Shown piece after piece: positions 47,791 through 59,240 of a stretch of DNA of 64,000 nucleotides; positions within the stretch are counted from its first letter, which is position 1; every line of letters begins with the position of its first letter. Location: the NCBI GenBank assembly GCA_900618065.1, contig UYIL01000003.1, forward strand, positions 1,426,001-1,490,000, in the 5' to 3' direction. Position numbers and translations under genes: made by a program. The notes under the pieces were generated by a model. It did no database searches, was not told the origin of the DNA, and was given only the letters and a program-made list of their open reading frames with translations. Source of the stretch: Streptococcus thermophilus. GTDB taxonomy: Bacteria > Actinomycetota > Actinomycetes > Mycobacteriales > Mycobacteriaceae.

Positions 47791-48065
47791 ACACCTACTC
47801 CGCACCGCACGAGAATCTCACCGGTGATGCGTTCCTGCCAGATCCGCCGGCGGACCGGCCGCGCCCCAACTTCGGGCCAGCACCCGTGAGCGTCCCTCCG
47901 CCGAAAGGACAACTAGCCAACAACCACTCAGGGGAGGGCTACGGGGTTCAGAAGCCGGGCACATCCCTGAGGAAAATGACCTTCCAGATGTCTCTTCTGG
48001 GGCAGCTTGTCCTCATTGTGGTCCTTTTTGCCCTGGTGATCATCCTCGTGGCCATTTTCGACTGA
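47778..48065 (+). CDS. Proline-rich tail-anchored peptide, copy B
   Basis: A 95-residue protein that begins MADLNTY, carries the GDAFLPDPPADRPRPNFGP motif and ends in one membrane helix (about residues 70-94). The polar middle differs in length and sequence from copy A (seven residues longer); the motif and the helix are kept. It may anchor the PH-like or DUF1266-like partner at the membrane. Confidence 0.7.
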   Translation: MADLNTYSAPHENLTGDAFLPDPPADRPRPNFGPAPVSVPPPKGQLANNHSGEGYGVQKPGTSLRKMTFQMSLLGQLVLIVVLFALVIILVAIFD

Positions 48066-48082
48066 CCGGTGTCCACACCCCG

Positions 48083-48646
48083 TCAACCCCCAGTCACGAG
48101 AGGGAAACCGAGGGAATATGTCATAACGCTCGCGTGAGGAACAGCCTGTGCAGCAGTTTCGACGGTGGTGTCCAGCACAAACAGGTCCCGGTGATCGCGG
48201 CTGACGTACACGAGGCCGGTTGTCGGCGCGAGCACTTCGAGAAAGTGCTGGTGCAACATCTGAAACGTTCTCGGATGCGACAGCCACGCCACGGGCGGCA
48301 CATCGAACGGGCCGATTTCGAATCCGCGCGGCGCTGTTTTTCCGAGTGCGCATGAAGCATTGCGCACCTGGAACTCGATGCGGGTCGACGCCTGGCTCCC
48401 CAAAAGGGTGTACGCGGCGGAATCCCACGCCTGTTTCACGCTTAGGCCCCTGTCCCACAGATCAATTTGGGACAGTAAGTGGCCGTCTTCAGAGACGAGC
48501 ACAGCTACAACGTCGGGCGAGAGGTTGACATAAGCGGGGGAGTCGCCGCGCTCGCCCCAGGGCCGCTTTTCGACGACGTCTGCCCGCACCGGCAGCGCGA
48601 CGAACCCGGTGACGGGAAGCAGATTGGTCATGCATGTGGTGGTCAT
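48083..48646 (-). CDS. Hypothetical protein
   Basis: A 187-residue protein without signal or membrane segment. I do not recognise the family. Hydrophobic strands alternate with short loops (YVNLSPDVVAVLVSEDG, STRIEFQVRNASCAL) and a C-terminal half has TGLVYVSRDHRDLFVLDT. The last residues (SLGFPLVTGG) are encoded by the right copy of the 22-bp repeat. The ATG at 48646 or one five codons on could be the start; neither has a ribosome site. It converges with module B, with 17 bases between the stops. Confidence 0.6.
   Translation of the reverse strand: MTTTCMTNLLPVTGFVALPVRADVVEKRPWGERGDSPAYVNLSPDVVAVLVSEDGHLLSQIDLWDRGLSVKQAWDSAAYTLLGSQASTRIEFQVRNASCALGKTAPRGFEIGPFDVPPVAWLSHPRTFQMLHQHFLEVLAPTTGLVYVSRDHRDLFVLDTTVETAAQAVPHASVMTYSLGFPLVTGG
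48092..48113. repeat. 22-bp direct repeat, right copy
   Basis: Perfect match to 46220-46241 in the same orientation. This copy is inside the 3' end of the gene at 48083-48646, which suggests the left copy is a fragment of such a gene end. Confidence 0.95.
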
Positions 48647-48703
48647 GCCCTAGTTAGACTGCGCCACCGACCCGTCTGGTTCCCTGCGCCGGCGAGAAAA
48701 GCT

Positions 48704-49873
48704 CTAGAAGGGCGGTTCCTCGTCAAGCCCGAGAACGTGAAGCAGCTTCTCTGCGGGCCAAATGTCGATCTCTTGGCCTTTGTCCATTAACTCTCGGGCC
48801 CGCTTCTCCTTCGACGTCATGGTGGCCCACTCGCCAGTGACCAAGATTGTCGTTTTCTTGGTCACGTTCTTGCCCACTTGAGCGCCTTGGTCGGCGATGC
48901 CATCCCATAGCTGGCCTTTGTCGAAAGGATCGAACTCCCCGGTGAGGGTGACGTTGTGGCCGTACAGGGGCGAATTCGGGTCCGCGTCGACTGCTGGGTC
49001 TGGAACCGTGTCCGGGGTAGCCACGGACTGCCACGGCGCAGGACCCCTGCTGTTGCTCTGCTGTTCTACCTTCGGCTTTTCTTTCTCAGCCTTGCTGGCC
49101 TTCTGCATGCTCGATGCGGCGCCGGAGAAGTCGCGGAGCACCGGGATGACGCGCTGTGCGTTGACAGTTCCCATGGCGAAGGCGCGGGAGTGGATGAAGT
49201 CCTCCAACGAGCCGGCGTGCTTTGCATGCCGGGCGAGAGCGGTCATTACCGATGCCGGGTCAGCGTCGACACCGAAGAAGCTAGCGAGGCTGTCTAGCTT
49301 GTGGTTGGTCACACCCAGCTCAGCTGCCCGCGCCTGCGTGAGAACGCACGCGAACGACAGGTCGGTGACCAGCCCCGCGTACCGCAAAGCGGATGCGTCG
49401 AAGTATCCGTTGTACCCCACGATCGGGTTGTCGCCAATGAAGTCGGCCAAAGCCTCTTGCGTTGGGGAGTCGAGGGTAAGCCGTTCGGTGATCTCGCCGT
49501 CAATCACGCGAGCGAGTTCGACTCGGTCCACGGAGCCCCAGTCCTGATTGGCGGTGTGCACTGTCACAGCGACGAAGCAGAAGTCAGTGATCTTATCGGC
49601 GCTAGCGGTTTCCCCAGCCAGAAGCGCGCACAGCTGCTGTGGACCCTCGGTATCGCCGGGGGCGAAGCGCACGGTGACGGTATCGCCCCCGGATGCGATG
49701 GCAACAGTGCTTTCATCCCATGAGTCACCGGAGTGAATGTCGGCGCTGGTGATGTCGGCAAGCTTGATCACCGTCGGCTCCGATGAGCCGCGCAGCGCTG
49801 CCTCCAGTTCCTCCGGGTGGATTTCCGCAGCCGCGCCGCTTACAACGACGCGGACACCAAGAGCTGTGATCAT
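48704..49873 (-). CDS. BRCT-domain protein with degenerate exonuclease fold
   Basis: A 389-residue protein. An N-terminal 95 residues of unknown type precede a middle segment (about 95-235) that follows the layout of DEDD-type exonucleases of the polymerase III epsilon family. NPIVGYNGYFDASALRYAG matches the second motif and NHKLDSLASFFG the third. The first motif, normally DxE, reads TVHT, so catalysis is unlikely. After a Lys/Glu/Pro linker comes a C-terminal BRCT domain (LYGHNVTLTGEFDPFDKGQL, EIDIWPAEKLLHVLG). It may bind DNA ends or replication partners. Its start overlaps the glgX stop (ATGA). Confidence 0.75.
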   Translation of the reverse strand: MITALGVRVVVSGAAAEIHPEELEAALRGSSEPTVIKLADITSADIHSGDSWDESTVAIASGGDTVTVRFAPGDTEGPQQLCALLAGETASADKITDFCFVAVTVHTANQDWGSVDRVELARVIDGEITERLTLDSPTQEALADFIGDNPIVGYNGYFDASALRYAGLVTDLSFACVLTQARAAELGVTNHKLDSLASFFGVDADPASVMTALARHAKHAGSLEDFIHSRAFAMGTVNAQRVIPVLRDFSGAASSMQKASKAEKEKPKVEQQSNSRGPAPWQSVATPDTVPDPAVDADPNSPLYGHNVTLTGEFDPFDKGQLWDGIADQGAQVGKNVTKKTTILVTGEWATMTSKEKRARELMDKGQEIDIWPAEKLLHVLGLDEEPPF

Positions 49874-52161
49874 GACTCAGGATTCAACCGCGTCGAACCG
49901 CCACCGGTCGAAACCTCTCCCGCTTCGTCTTGCACCGCTTCGTCCTGCGCCGCTTCGTCTTGCGCCGGCTCGTTTTCTGCTGCCTTATCCTCATCGTCGT
50001 CGAAGATCGGTGGCTCGATCTGACGCAGAACAAGGGTGGAGCGGGCGGGCACATTGGCCCTTCCCTGCGCTTCGATCTCCTCCTTATCCGCCGGGTATCC
50101 GAGCGGCTCAGTGGTGTCGATCAGGACTTCCCATTTCGCGCCCATGTTTTTCGGCGGCAAGGTGAACTCAATGTCCTCGTGGTAAGCATTGAACATCAGC
50201 ACGAAAGAGTCGTCTACGACCTGCTGTCCGCGAGAATCCGGCTCGGCGATCATGTTGCCGTTGAAGTAGACCTGCAGGGCCTTGCCAAAGGCGAAGCCCC
50301 AATCATCGTTGGTCATCATTTCTCCGTCCGGAGCCAGCCATGCAATGTCGCGGTCCTGAGCATCCATACCCAGTGGGCCACCGGCCAGGAAACGGCGGCG
50401 GCGGAAGACCGGGTGATCCTTGCGGATGCTGATCAAACGGCGGGTGAAGTCATGCAGCTCCTCCGACTCGTCCAACCTGCCCCAATCCATCCACGCCAGC
50501 TCGTTGTCCTGGCAGTAAACGTTGTTATTGCCGTTCTGTGTGCGGGCAAACTCGTCGCCGTGGGCAATCATTGGTGTGCCCTGGGAGAGCAGCAACGTGG
50601 TCAGGAAGTTGCGGCGCTGGCGCGAGCGCAGCTCCCTGATCTCCGGATCATCGGTCGGGCCTTCTTCACCGTGGTTCCAGGAACGGTTGTGGGATTCACC
50701 GTCGCGGTTTTCCTCGCCGTTGTCCCAGTTGTGCTTCTCGTTGTAGCTGACCAAGTCGTTGAGGGTGAAGCCATCGTGGGCGGTGATGAAGTTGATCGAC
50801 GCTGTCGGACGGCGACCGTTGTGGTTGTACAGGTCGGATGAACCGGTCAGGCGGGAGGCGAACTCACCCAAGGTGGAGGGCTCACCACGCCAGAAATCGC
50901 GGACGGTGTCGCGGTACTTACCGTTCCACTCGCTCCACAGCGGCGGGAAGTTGCCCACTTGGTAACCGTTCTCACCGACATCCCACGGCTCAGCGATGAG
51001 CTTGACTTGGGAGACAACCGGATCTTGCTGGACCAAGTCGAAGAAAGTGGCCAAACGGTCCACATCGGAGAACTCGCGGGCCAGGGTGGAGGCGAGGTCG
51101 AAGCGGAAGCCATCGACGTGCATCTCGGAGACCCAATAGCGCAGCGAATCCATGATGAGCTGTAGCGAGTGCGGGTCGCGGACGTTGAGCGAGTTGCCGG
51201 TGCCGGTGTAGTCCATGTAGTGGAAAGCATCCCCGTCGACAAGCCTGTAGTACGCCTCGTTGTCGATGCCGCGGAATGCGATGGTGGGGCCCAAATGGTT
51301 GCCCTCAGCGGTGTGGTTGTACACCACGTCGAGGATGATCTCCATGCCGGCCTCGTGATAGGCCCGGACCATGCCCTTGAATTCGGCGACAGCATCACCC
51401 GGCTTCTTGCTGGCGGCGTAGTCCTGGTGGGGCGCAAAGAACCCGAAGGTGTTGTAGCCCCAGTAATTACGCAGCCCCAGGTCCCGTAGGCGGTCATCCT
51501 GGAGGAACTGGTGAACGGGCATCAGCTCGACGGATGTGACACCCAGGTCCTGAAGATAAGCGATGACGCTCGGGTGAGCCATGCCCGCGTAGGTGCCGCG
51601 GAGGTTTTCCGGGACATCCGGGTGCAGCTGCGTCATGCCCTTGACGTGAGTTTCGTAAATGACGGTGTCATTGTCCGGGATGCGCGGTGAGCGATCATCG
51701 CCCCAATCGAAGAAGGGGTTGATCACCACGGACTTCATGGTGTGGCCGAGTGAGTCTTCCTCGTTGCGGCCGGTGCCCGGCTCTTCGGCATGAATATCGT
51801 AGGAGAACAGGGAGGAGTCACCGTCGAACTCTCCGTCAAATGCGCGAGCGTACGGGTCGACGAGCAGCTTGGAGGGGTCGCAGCGCTTGCCGTTTTCAGG
51901 ATCCCACGGGCCGTGGACGCGGTAACCGTAACGCTGCCCGGGCAAGATGCCAGGAAGGTAGGCGTGCCAAACGTGGTTGTCCACCTCCTCGAGGGGAATA
52001 CGCGTCTCATTGTCCTCACGGTCGAGCAGGCACAGCTCAACCTTCTCGGCGACGTTGGAGAAAAGGGCGAAGTTAGTGCCCGCACCGTCGTAGGTGGAGC
52101 CCAACGGGTAGGAGGATCCAGGCCAAACTTGAGTCTGCGCGTTCTCGCTAGGAGTTGTCAT
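49870..52161 (-). CDS. glgX: Glycogen debranching enzyme GlgX
   Basis: GH13 isoamylase-type enzyme of 763 residues that removes alpha-1,6 branches from limit dextrins and so makes linear maltodextrins, which TreY can use. An N-terminal CBM48-like domain (YPLGSTYDGAGTNFALFS) precedes the catalytic barrel with DVVYNHTAEGNHLGP, GFRFDLASTLAR, LIAEPWDVGENGYQVG and TAHDGFTLNDLVSYNE. The C-terminus carries an acidic, repeat-built tail (QDEAAQDEAVQDEAGE). TATTAT on this strand (52175-52170) lies eight bases before the ATG with no ribosome site, so a leaderless transcript is likely. Confidence 0.94.
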   Translation of the reverse strand: MTTPSENAQTQVWPGSSYPLGSTYDGAGTNFALFSNVAEKVELCLLDREDNETRIPLEEVDNHVWHAYLPGILPGQRYGYRVHGPWDPENGKRCDPSKLLVDPYARAFDGEFDGDSSLFSYDIHAEEPGTGRNEEDSLGHTMKSVVINPFFDWGDDRSPRIPDNDTVIYETHVKGMTQLHPDVPENLRGTYAGMAHPSVIAYLQDLGVTSVELMPVHQFLQDDRLRDLGLRNYWGYNTFGFFAPHQDYAASKKPGDAVAEFKGMVRAYHEAGMEIILDVVYNHTAEGNHLGPTIAFRGIDNEAYYRLVDGDAFHYMDYTGTGNSLNVRDPHSLQLIMDSLRYWVSEMHVDGFRFDLASTLAREFSDVDRLATFFDLVQQDPVVSQVKLIAEPWDVGENGYQVGNFPPLWSEWNGKYRDTVRDFWRGEPSTLGEFASRLTGSSDLYNHNGRRPTASINFITAHDGFTLNDLVSYNEKHNWDNGEENRDGESHNRSWNHGEEGPTDDPEIRELRSRQRRNFLTTLLLSQGTPMIAHGDEFARTQNGNNNVYCQDNELAWMDWGRLDESEELHDFTRRLISIRKDHPVFRRRRFLAGGPLGMDAQDRDIAWLAPDGEMMTNDDWGFAFGKALQVYFNGNMIAEPDSRGQQVVDDSFVLMFNAYHEDIEFTLPPKNMGAKWEVLIDTTEPLGYPADKEEIEAQGRANVPARSTLVLRQIEPPIFDDDEDKAAENEPAQDEAAQDEAVQDEAGEVSTGGGSTRLNPES
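49922..49966 (-). repeat. Three 15-bp repeats in the glgX tail
   Basis: Three near-identical 15-bp units code for QDEA-x near the GlgX C-terminus. They differ at one or two bases and keep the frame. Confidence 0.85.
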
Positions 52162-52186
52162 GAGTCTCGATAATAATGGTTCTCGC

Positions 52187-52747
52187 TCACTGTGCGTCGA
52201 GGCCCGCTAGCAGAAGGTTAATTGCCTGTTCAACGTGTGCTTCGGTGCCGCGGGGAGCCGTCAGGGCTGAAGACTGTCGCGCTGCTTCGTTGAACTGCAC
52301 GCCGGACTGGTGCATGTTCGCGGCGCCGAGGGTGAGGTAGAGCAATCCGGCCGCCGTCGCGTCGATAAGCCCATCGTTGGCTGTGTTCGCCGTGCGCACG
52401 TCATTCAGGGTGGCTTTCACAGCGTCGAGAAGGTGCGCGTAGATGTCCGCGCCGGGCAGCGCGGCGGCGGTGGCCACGACATCCGCTCCGTCGCGGTGGG
52501 ACAGTACAGCCGCGCGTAGTGCGGCGCAGACTTCGCGCGGGCCGGTGTAGCTTCGTTCGAGGACCGGTGCGATGATGATTTCAGCCATCGCGCAAATGAG
52601 TTCTTGTTTGTTGTCCACGTGCCAGTACAGTGCTCCGGGCGCAACATTGAGCGAGGCGGCGACTCGGCGCATCGATACGTCTGCAAGGCCGTACTTGTCC
52701 AGAATTCCCACTGCTGACTGGGCGATTGTGGGGCGTGACAGCTGCAT
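52187..52747 (-). CDS. TetR-family transcription regulator
   Basis: A 186-residue regulator with an N-terminal helix-turn-helix (DVSMRRVAASLNVAPGALYWHVDNKQEL, residues about 23-50) and a helical ligand domain. The ATG at 52747 is eight bases after TACCCT and has no ribosome site; a TTG three codons upstream is less likely. It lies 25 bases before glgX in the same direction, but glgX has its own -10 box. Its target may be itself, glgX or the divergent lipoprotein gene; the sequence does not settle this. Confidence 0.88.
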   Translation of the reverse strand: MQLSRPTIAQSAVGILDKYGLADVSMRRVAASLNVAPGALYWHVDNKQELICAMAEIIIAPVLERSYTGPREVCAALRAAVLSHRDGADVVATAAALPGADIYAHLLDAVKATLNDVRTANTANDGLIDATAAGLLYLTLGAANMHQSGVQFNEAARQSSALTAPRGTEAHVEQAINLLLAGLDAQ

Positions 52748-52807
52748 GACAAGCAAGGGTACACGCGATATTCACAGCGATTTCACCGGTACTTCCCTGG
52801 GCAACAA

Positions 52808-52838
52808 TTGAAAAACCCGAGCTGGTCGCTGCTACAGT
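52808..52838 (+). promoter_or_regulatory. Probable promoter of the 52880 lipoprotein gene
   Basis: TTGAAA (52808-52813) and TACAGT (52833-52838) are 19 bases apart, upstream of a GAGGAGAG ribosome site. Confidence 0.55.
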
Positions 52839-52879
52839 GTCGGGAGCAGTTCTCAAAACCTAGAGGAGAGTTCCGATTC

Positions 52880-53578
52880 ATGTCTAACTCGAAGAAGGCC
52901 GTTGCGCTTGCTACCGCCGTCTTGGTTGCCCCCCTTGCCCTAGCTGCCTGCGGCTCTGGCGAAGACCAGGCCGATGTCGTGTCCGAGGTGGCTACCGAAA
53001 CCAACCAGGTCACCGCCGCCCCGGAGGTCGATCCGTTGGCTGATGAGAAGAAAGAGGACGACAAAGACAAGGACAAGTCCAAGGGTGAGAACAAGGACGA
53101 CCCTCAGGCGCAGGGTGCTCCAAACCCGGGTGCTGGCGTAGTCAACCCCTTCGAGGACGGCACGCTGCCGACACCTGACATCAAGCCGATCGACGGTGGT
53201 CAGGCCGCCAGCGACGCTGACGTGCAGGCCATGACCGACACCATGAACCGCATCTACAACCCGAAGGATCTCGTCTCTTGGTCCCGCGTGATTATGGACA
53301 ACTCCTGCAAGAAGGTGGTCGATCAGACCAACCAGGAGCTGGCTAGCCAGGGCACGAGCTTGGAGAAGACCGAGCGTGAGATGCAGCTGGCAGTTGACGC
53401 CGCCAAGGCGCAGGGCCGCCCGATCCCGCCGGTGCCGCCGACGCAGGCATCGCTTTCTGACGTTCGAGTCAACGGCGACCAGGCATCCGCCAATGTGACC
53501 GTGAACACCAATGGTCAGACCGAGTCCGGAGTGCAGCGCTTCGCTCGTGAGAACGGTCAGTGGAAGGTGTGCAACTAA
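52880..53578 (+). CDS. Secreted lipoprotein, NTF2-like C-terminal domain possible
   Basis: A 232-residue lipoprotein. GAGGAGAG precedes the ATG. The signal peptide ends in LALAAC. A highly charged linker (DEKKEDDKDKDKSKGENK) and a Pro/Gly stretch lead to a C-terminal domain (from about residue 115; MTDTMNRIYNPKDLVSWSRV) that has two Cys, possibly a disulfide. It ends in strands of the type seen in NTF2-like lipoproteins ([26 protein letters not shown]). The domain call is tentative. The stop overlaps the next gene. Confidence 0.7.
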   Translation: MSNSKKAVALATAVLVAPLALAACGSGEDQADVVSEVATETNQVTAAPEVDPLADEKKEDDKDKDKSKGENKDDPQAQGAPNPGAGVVNPFEDGTLPTPDIKPIDGGQAASDADVQAMTDTMNRIYNPKDLVSWSRVIMDNSCKKVVDQTNQELASQGTSLEKTEREMQLAVDAAKAQGRPIPPVPPTQASLSDVRVNGDQASANVTVNTNGQTESGVQRFARENGQWKVCN

Positions 53579-54081
53579 AGCTTCGCTGGGGAGCGGGGGT
53601 TGTCGCACTCGGGATTCTCCTCGGGTGCGCCATCGGTTTTGTGTGGGGGTTCCTGCGCCCTGGCTATGTTGCCGAGGTTGTGGACGGAGGCGTGCAGATC
53701 AACCAAGTGTTGAGTCCTGACAACGTCGAGTTCGCATCTTTCGGTTGGTTCGCCATTCTTTCATCTCTCCTTGGAATGGTTGTTGGTCTCGTGGCATATG
53801 GGACGGGGAAGCGGCAAAGCAATCTTGCCCGCATGGCTTTCGCGGTGTGCGTGGCGCTGTTCTCTAGCTGGGCGCTTTACGTTCTCGGTCAATGGTCGGC
53901 CAACCTTGCCAACCCGACGCACGCGGCATCGGTGTCTGACACATTCACAGTCGTGCCCGTGTTTCAGCCGGGCATCGCATGGTGCGCCGCACCGTTTATG
54001 GCAGGTCTGACTTACTGGCTGGGGCTGGTCAGCACAGTCGCATTCGAAGCCGGACGGGGGCGTGTCCGGGCGGGGGAATAG
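53560..54081 (+). CDS. Four-helix membrane protein (DUF2567-like)
   Basis: A 173-residue membrane protein with about four hydrophobic helices and a conserved-looking extracytoplasmic segment ([19 protein letters not shown], then [11 protein letters not shown]). This resembles actinobacterial DUF2567 proteins found next to histidine genes, but I cannot confirm it. The start is uncertain: GTG at 53560 or 53569. Both overlap the lipoprotein gene, so the two are probably co-translated. Confidence 0.65.
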   Translation: MEGVQLKLRWGAGVVALGILLGCAIGFVWGFLRPGYVAEVVDGGVQINQVLSPDNVEFASFGWFAILSSLLGMVVGLVAYGTGKRQSNLARMAFAVCVALFSSWALYVLGQWSANLANPTHAASVSDTFTVVPVFQPGIAWCAAPFMAGLTYWLGLVSTVAFEAGRGRVRAGE

Positions 54082-54116
54082 GATGTACTCCGACAACATG
54101 TGAAGGAGATTCCCCC

Positions 54117-57121
<3,005 letters not shown>

Positions 57122-57122
<1 letters not shown>

Positions 57123-57298
57123 TGGGGGTTGGTTCCAGCGTGGCCGTCTGGATGCTGTTCATCCTGGCCGGCCTGTTGGTTGGCGGGACGTGGTCCTTCT
57201 ACCAGCAGGGCAATAAACCGGTGACGATCGTGCTGGGGATCCTTGCAGCGGTGTCGCTTGGTGGTGCGCTGGTCGTGCTGTTCGGAGCGATGCCGTGA
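57122..57298 (+). CDS. 58-residue membrane peptide inside the his cluster
   Basis: A short frame that starts at GTG 57122, one base inside the hisB stop, and ends at TGA 57296-57298, overlapping the start of the MFS gene (GTGA at 57295). The peptide has two hydrophobic helices (about residues 7-24 and 34-56) joined by SFYQQGNKP. The exact overlaps on both sides argue that it is a real gene. A similar small membrane gene sits at this place in the C. glutamicum his cluster as I recall it. Function unknown. Confidence 0.72.
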
Positions 57299-58527
57299 CA
57301 CATGTGACACCCGTGTCACCTGAAATGCCCGGACAGCCCACCTCAGTGTGGGCTGTCCGCGGGTTTGTGCCGGCCCTTGTCGCCGTGGCCGCCGCCTTCG
57401 GCTCGTGGGGGATGCTGCTGCCGGTGGTGCCGGTGGCGGTGCTGGACTCCGGTGGTTCGCCGGCGCTGGCGGGTGCGTCGACGGGCGTATTCATGCTCGC
57501 GACGGTGATCACGCAGGTCTTCATGCCCCGGTTGCTGCGGCGCTTCACGTACCGTGCCACGATCGCGGTGTCCGCCGTGCTGCTCGGTGGGCCGGCTCTG
57601 CTGTTTGAGCTGTCCATGGCCCCGGCGATGGTGCTGGCCGTCTCCGTTGTGCGCGGTGTCGGCTTTGGTGCCATGACGGTATCTGAGTCCGCGATCATTC
57701 CGGAGCTCGTGCCCCGGAGGATGCTGGGTAAGGCCACGGGCGTTTTCGGTGCCTCGGGCGGCCTGGCGCAAATGCTCACGCTGCCGCTCGGCCTTTTCAT
57801 CGGGGAGCGGGTCGGCTACCTGCCGGTGTGGATCATCGCGCTGCTCATCGCCGCCGCTGGTTTGGTGTCGTGCTTGTTCATTCCGGCAGTCAAGGGTGCC
57901 CCGGCTGACCCGGTGATGGACGGTGCAGTCTCCGCCCCGACATGGAAACTGCTGCTCATCCCCGCGATGGCGTTGGCGGTCGGATCACTGGCATTCAGTC
58001 TCATCGCCAACTTTCTGCCTGCCGCCGCCCGCGACATGGGCATCGCGTCCGGCACCGCACTGGGCGGCATCTTGCTCGCCGTGGTTAACCTCGCCGTGAT
58101 GCTGGCCCGCATTGGCGCGGGCTCAGTGGCTGATCGCCGCGGTGAACCTGGCACCCTAATAATCCCGTTCCAGATGTGCTTGGGCGCGAGCATGTTCCTC
58201 TTCGCCTGGTGTCTCGCCGCAGGGGCATCGCAGTGGTGGCTCGTCGTCGCAGCCCTGCTGTTCGGTGCCGGGTTCGGAGTGATTCAGAACGAATCCCTGC
58301 TGACCATGTTCCACCGCCTGCCGCAGTTCAAGGTGAGCCATGCCTCCGCGGTGTGGAACATCTCCTTCGACGGTGGGCAAGGAATCGGGTCGTTCTTCTT
58401 CGGTCTGATCATTGCCGGCATCGGCGCGACGGGGTCGTTTGTGGTCGGCGGGGTGATCGTCATCACCGGGATCATGCTGTCTGTTGCCGATTGGGCTGTG
58501 GGTAGGCGGCGCTTGGCTGCGCGTTAG
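57295..58527 (+). CDS. Major facilitator superfamily transporter
   Basis: A 410-residue membrane protein with about twelve hydrophobic helices. The MFS loop after helix 2 reads [11 protein letters not shown] and the one after helix 8 [14 protein letters not shown]. The substrate is not evident; being inside the his cluster suggests export of histidine or an intermediate, but this is only inference. The GTG overlaps the stop of the 58-residue peptide gene. Confidence 0.88.
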   Translation: MTHVTPVSPEMPGQPTSVWAVRGFVPALVAVAAAFGSWGMLLPVVPVAVLDSGGSPALAGASTGVFMLATVITQVFMPRLLRRFTYRATIAVSAVLLGGPALLFELSMAPAMVLAVSVVRGVGFGAMTVSESAIIPELVPRRMLGKATGVFGASGGLAQMLTLPLGLFIGERVGYLPVWIIALLIAAAGLVSCLFIPAVKGAPADPVMDGAVSAPTWKLLLIPAMALAVGSLAFSLIANFLPAAARDMGIASGTALGGILLAVVNLAVMLARIGAGSVADRRGEPGTLIIPFQMCLGASMFLFAWCLAAGASQWWLVVAALLFGAGFGVIQNESLLTMFHRLPQFKVSHASAVWNISFDGGQGIGSFFFGLIIAGIGATGSFVVGGVIVITGIMLSVADWAVGRRRLAAR

Positions 58528-58537
58528 AATCACGCCC
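58525..58537 (+). promoter_or_regulatory. Possible internal leaderless promoter for hisH
   Basis: TAGAAT at 58525-58530, which includes the MFS stop codon, lies seven bases before the hisH ATG. No ribosome site is present. The -35 region is poor. Confidence 0.4.
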
Positions 58538-59176
58538 ATGAGTCCAGTCGTTGCCCTCCTTGATTACGGTGCCGGAAATCTGCGGTCCGCTCAGCGCGCC
58601 CTCGAGCACGTGGGTGCAGATGTGGTGGTCACTCGCGAACCCATGGTCGCCGTTGAGGCTGACGGGCTGGTCGTGCCGGGGGTCGGGGCGTACGACGCAT
58701 GCATGAAGGGTTTGCGTGAGGTGGCTGGCCCGCGGATCATCGGGAAGCGCTTAGCGGGGGACCGACCGGTTTTCGGTATCTGTGTGGGGCTGCAGGTCAT
58801 GTTCGACCGCGGGGTTGAACACGGGATTGAGACGCAAGGTTGCGGTGAGTGGCCGGGTGTCGTCGATAAGCTCTCCGCGCCTGTGCTGCCGCACATGGGC
58901 TGGAACACCGTCGATATCGCTGACAACTCTGAGATGTTCGCGGGCCTCGACCCGCAAACGCGGTTCTACTTCGTGCATTCTTACGGTGTGCAGACCTGGG
59001 AGATGCAGGAAGACGAGTTCATCGCTTACCCGAAGGTGTCGTGGTCAACGCACGGTGAGTCCCGTTTCGTGGCTGCCGTGGAAAACGGGCCGCTGTGGGC
59101 GACCCAGTTCCACCCGGAAAAGTCGGGCGATGCCGGGCTGCACCTGCTGGAGAACTGGGTCAAGACGACCGGGTAA
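58538..59176 (+). CDS. hisH: Imidazole glycerol phosphate synthase glutaminase HisH
   Basis: Class I glutamine amidotransferase of 212 residues that supplies ammonia to HisF. The nucleophile Cys is in [11 protein letters not shown] near residue 84, and the His-Glu pair is in [12 protein letters not shown] at 58538 gives the usual start [13 protein letters not shown]. The usual partner gene hisF lies 1.7 kb downstream, after hisA and impA. Confidence 0.95.
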   Translation: MSPVVALLDYGAGNLRSAQRALEHVGADVVVTREPMVAVEADGLVVPGVGAYDACMKGLREVAGPRIIGKRLAGDRPVFGICVGLQVMFDRGVEHGIETQGCGEWPGVVDKLSAPVLPHMGWNTVDIADNSEMFAGLDPQTRFYFVHSYGVQTWEMQEDEFIAYPKVSWSTHGESRFVAAVENGPLWATQFHPEKSGDAGLHLLENWVKTTG

Positions 59177-59228
59177 GGGGCACGATCGACAGCCCCGTGG
59201 ATGTGCTCATATGAATCTCAGTCTCTAC

Positions 59229-59240
59229 TAGGATGTGTAT
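59229..59240 (+). promoter_or_regulatory. Possible leaderless promoter for hisA
   Basis: TAGGAT at 59229-59234 is six bases before the ATG at 59241 and no ribosome site is present, in a 64-base gap after hisH. Confidence 0.45.
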
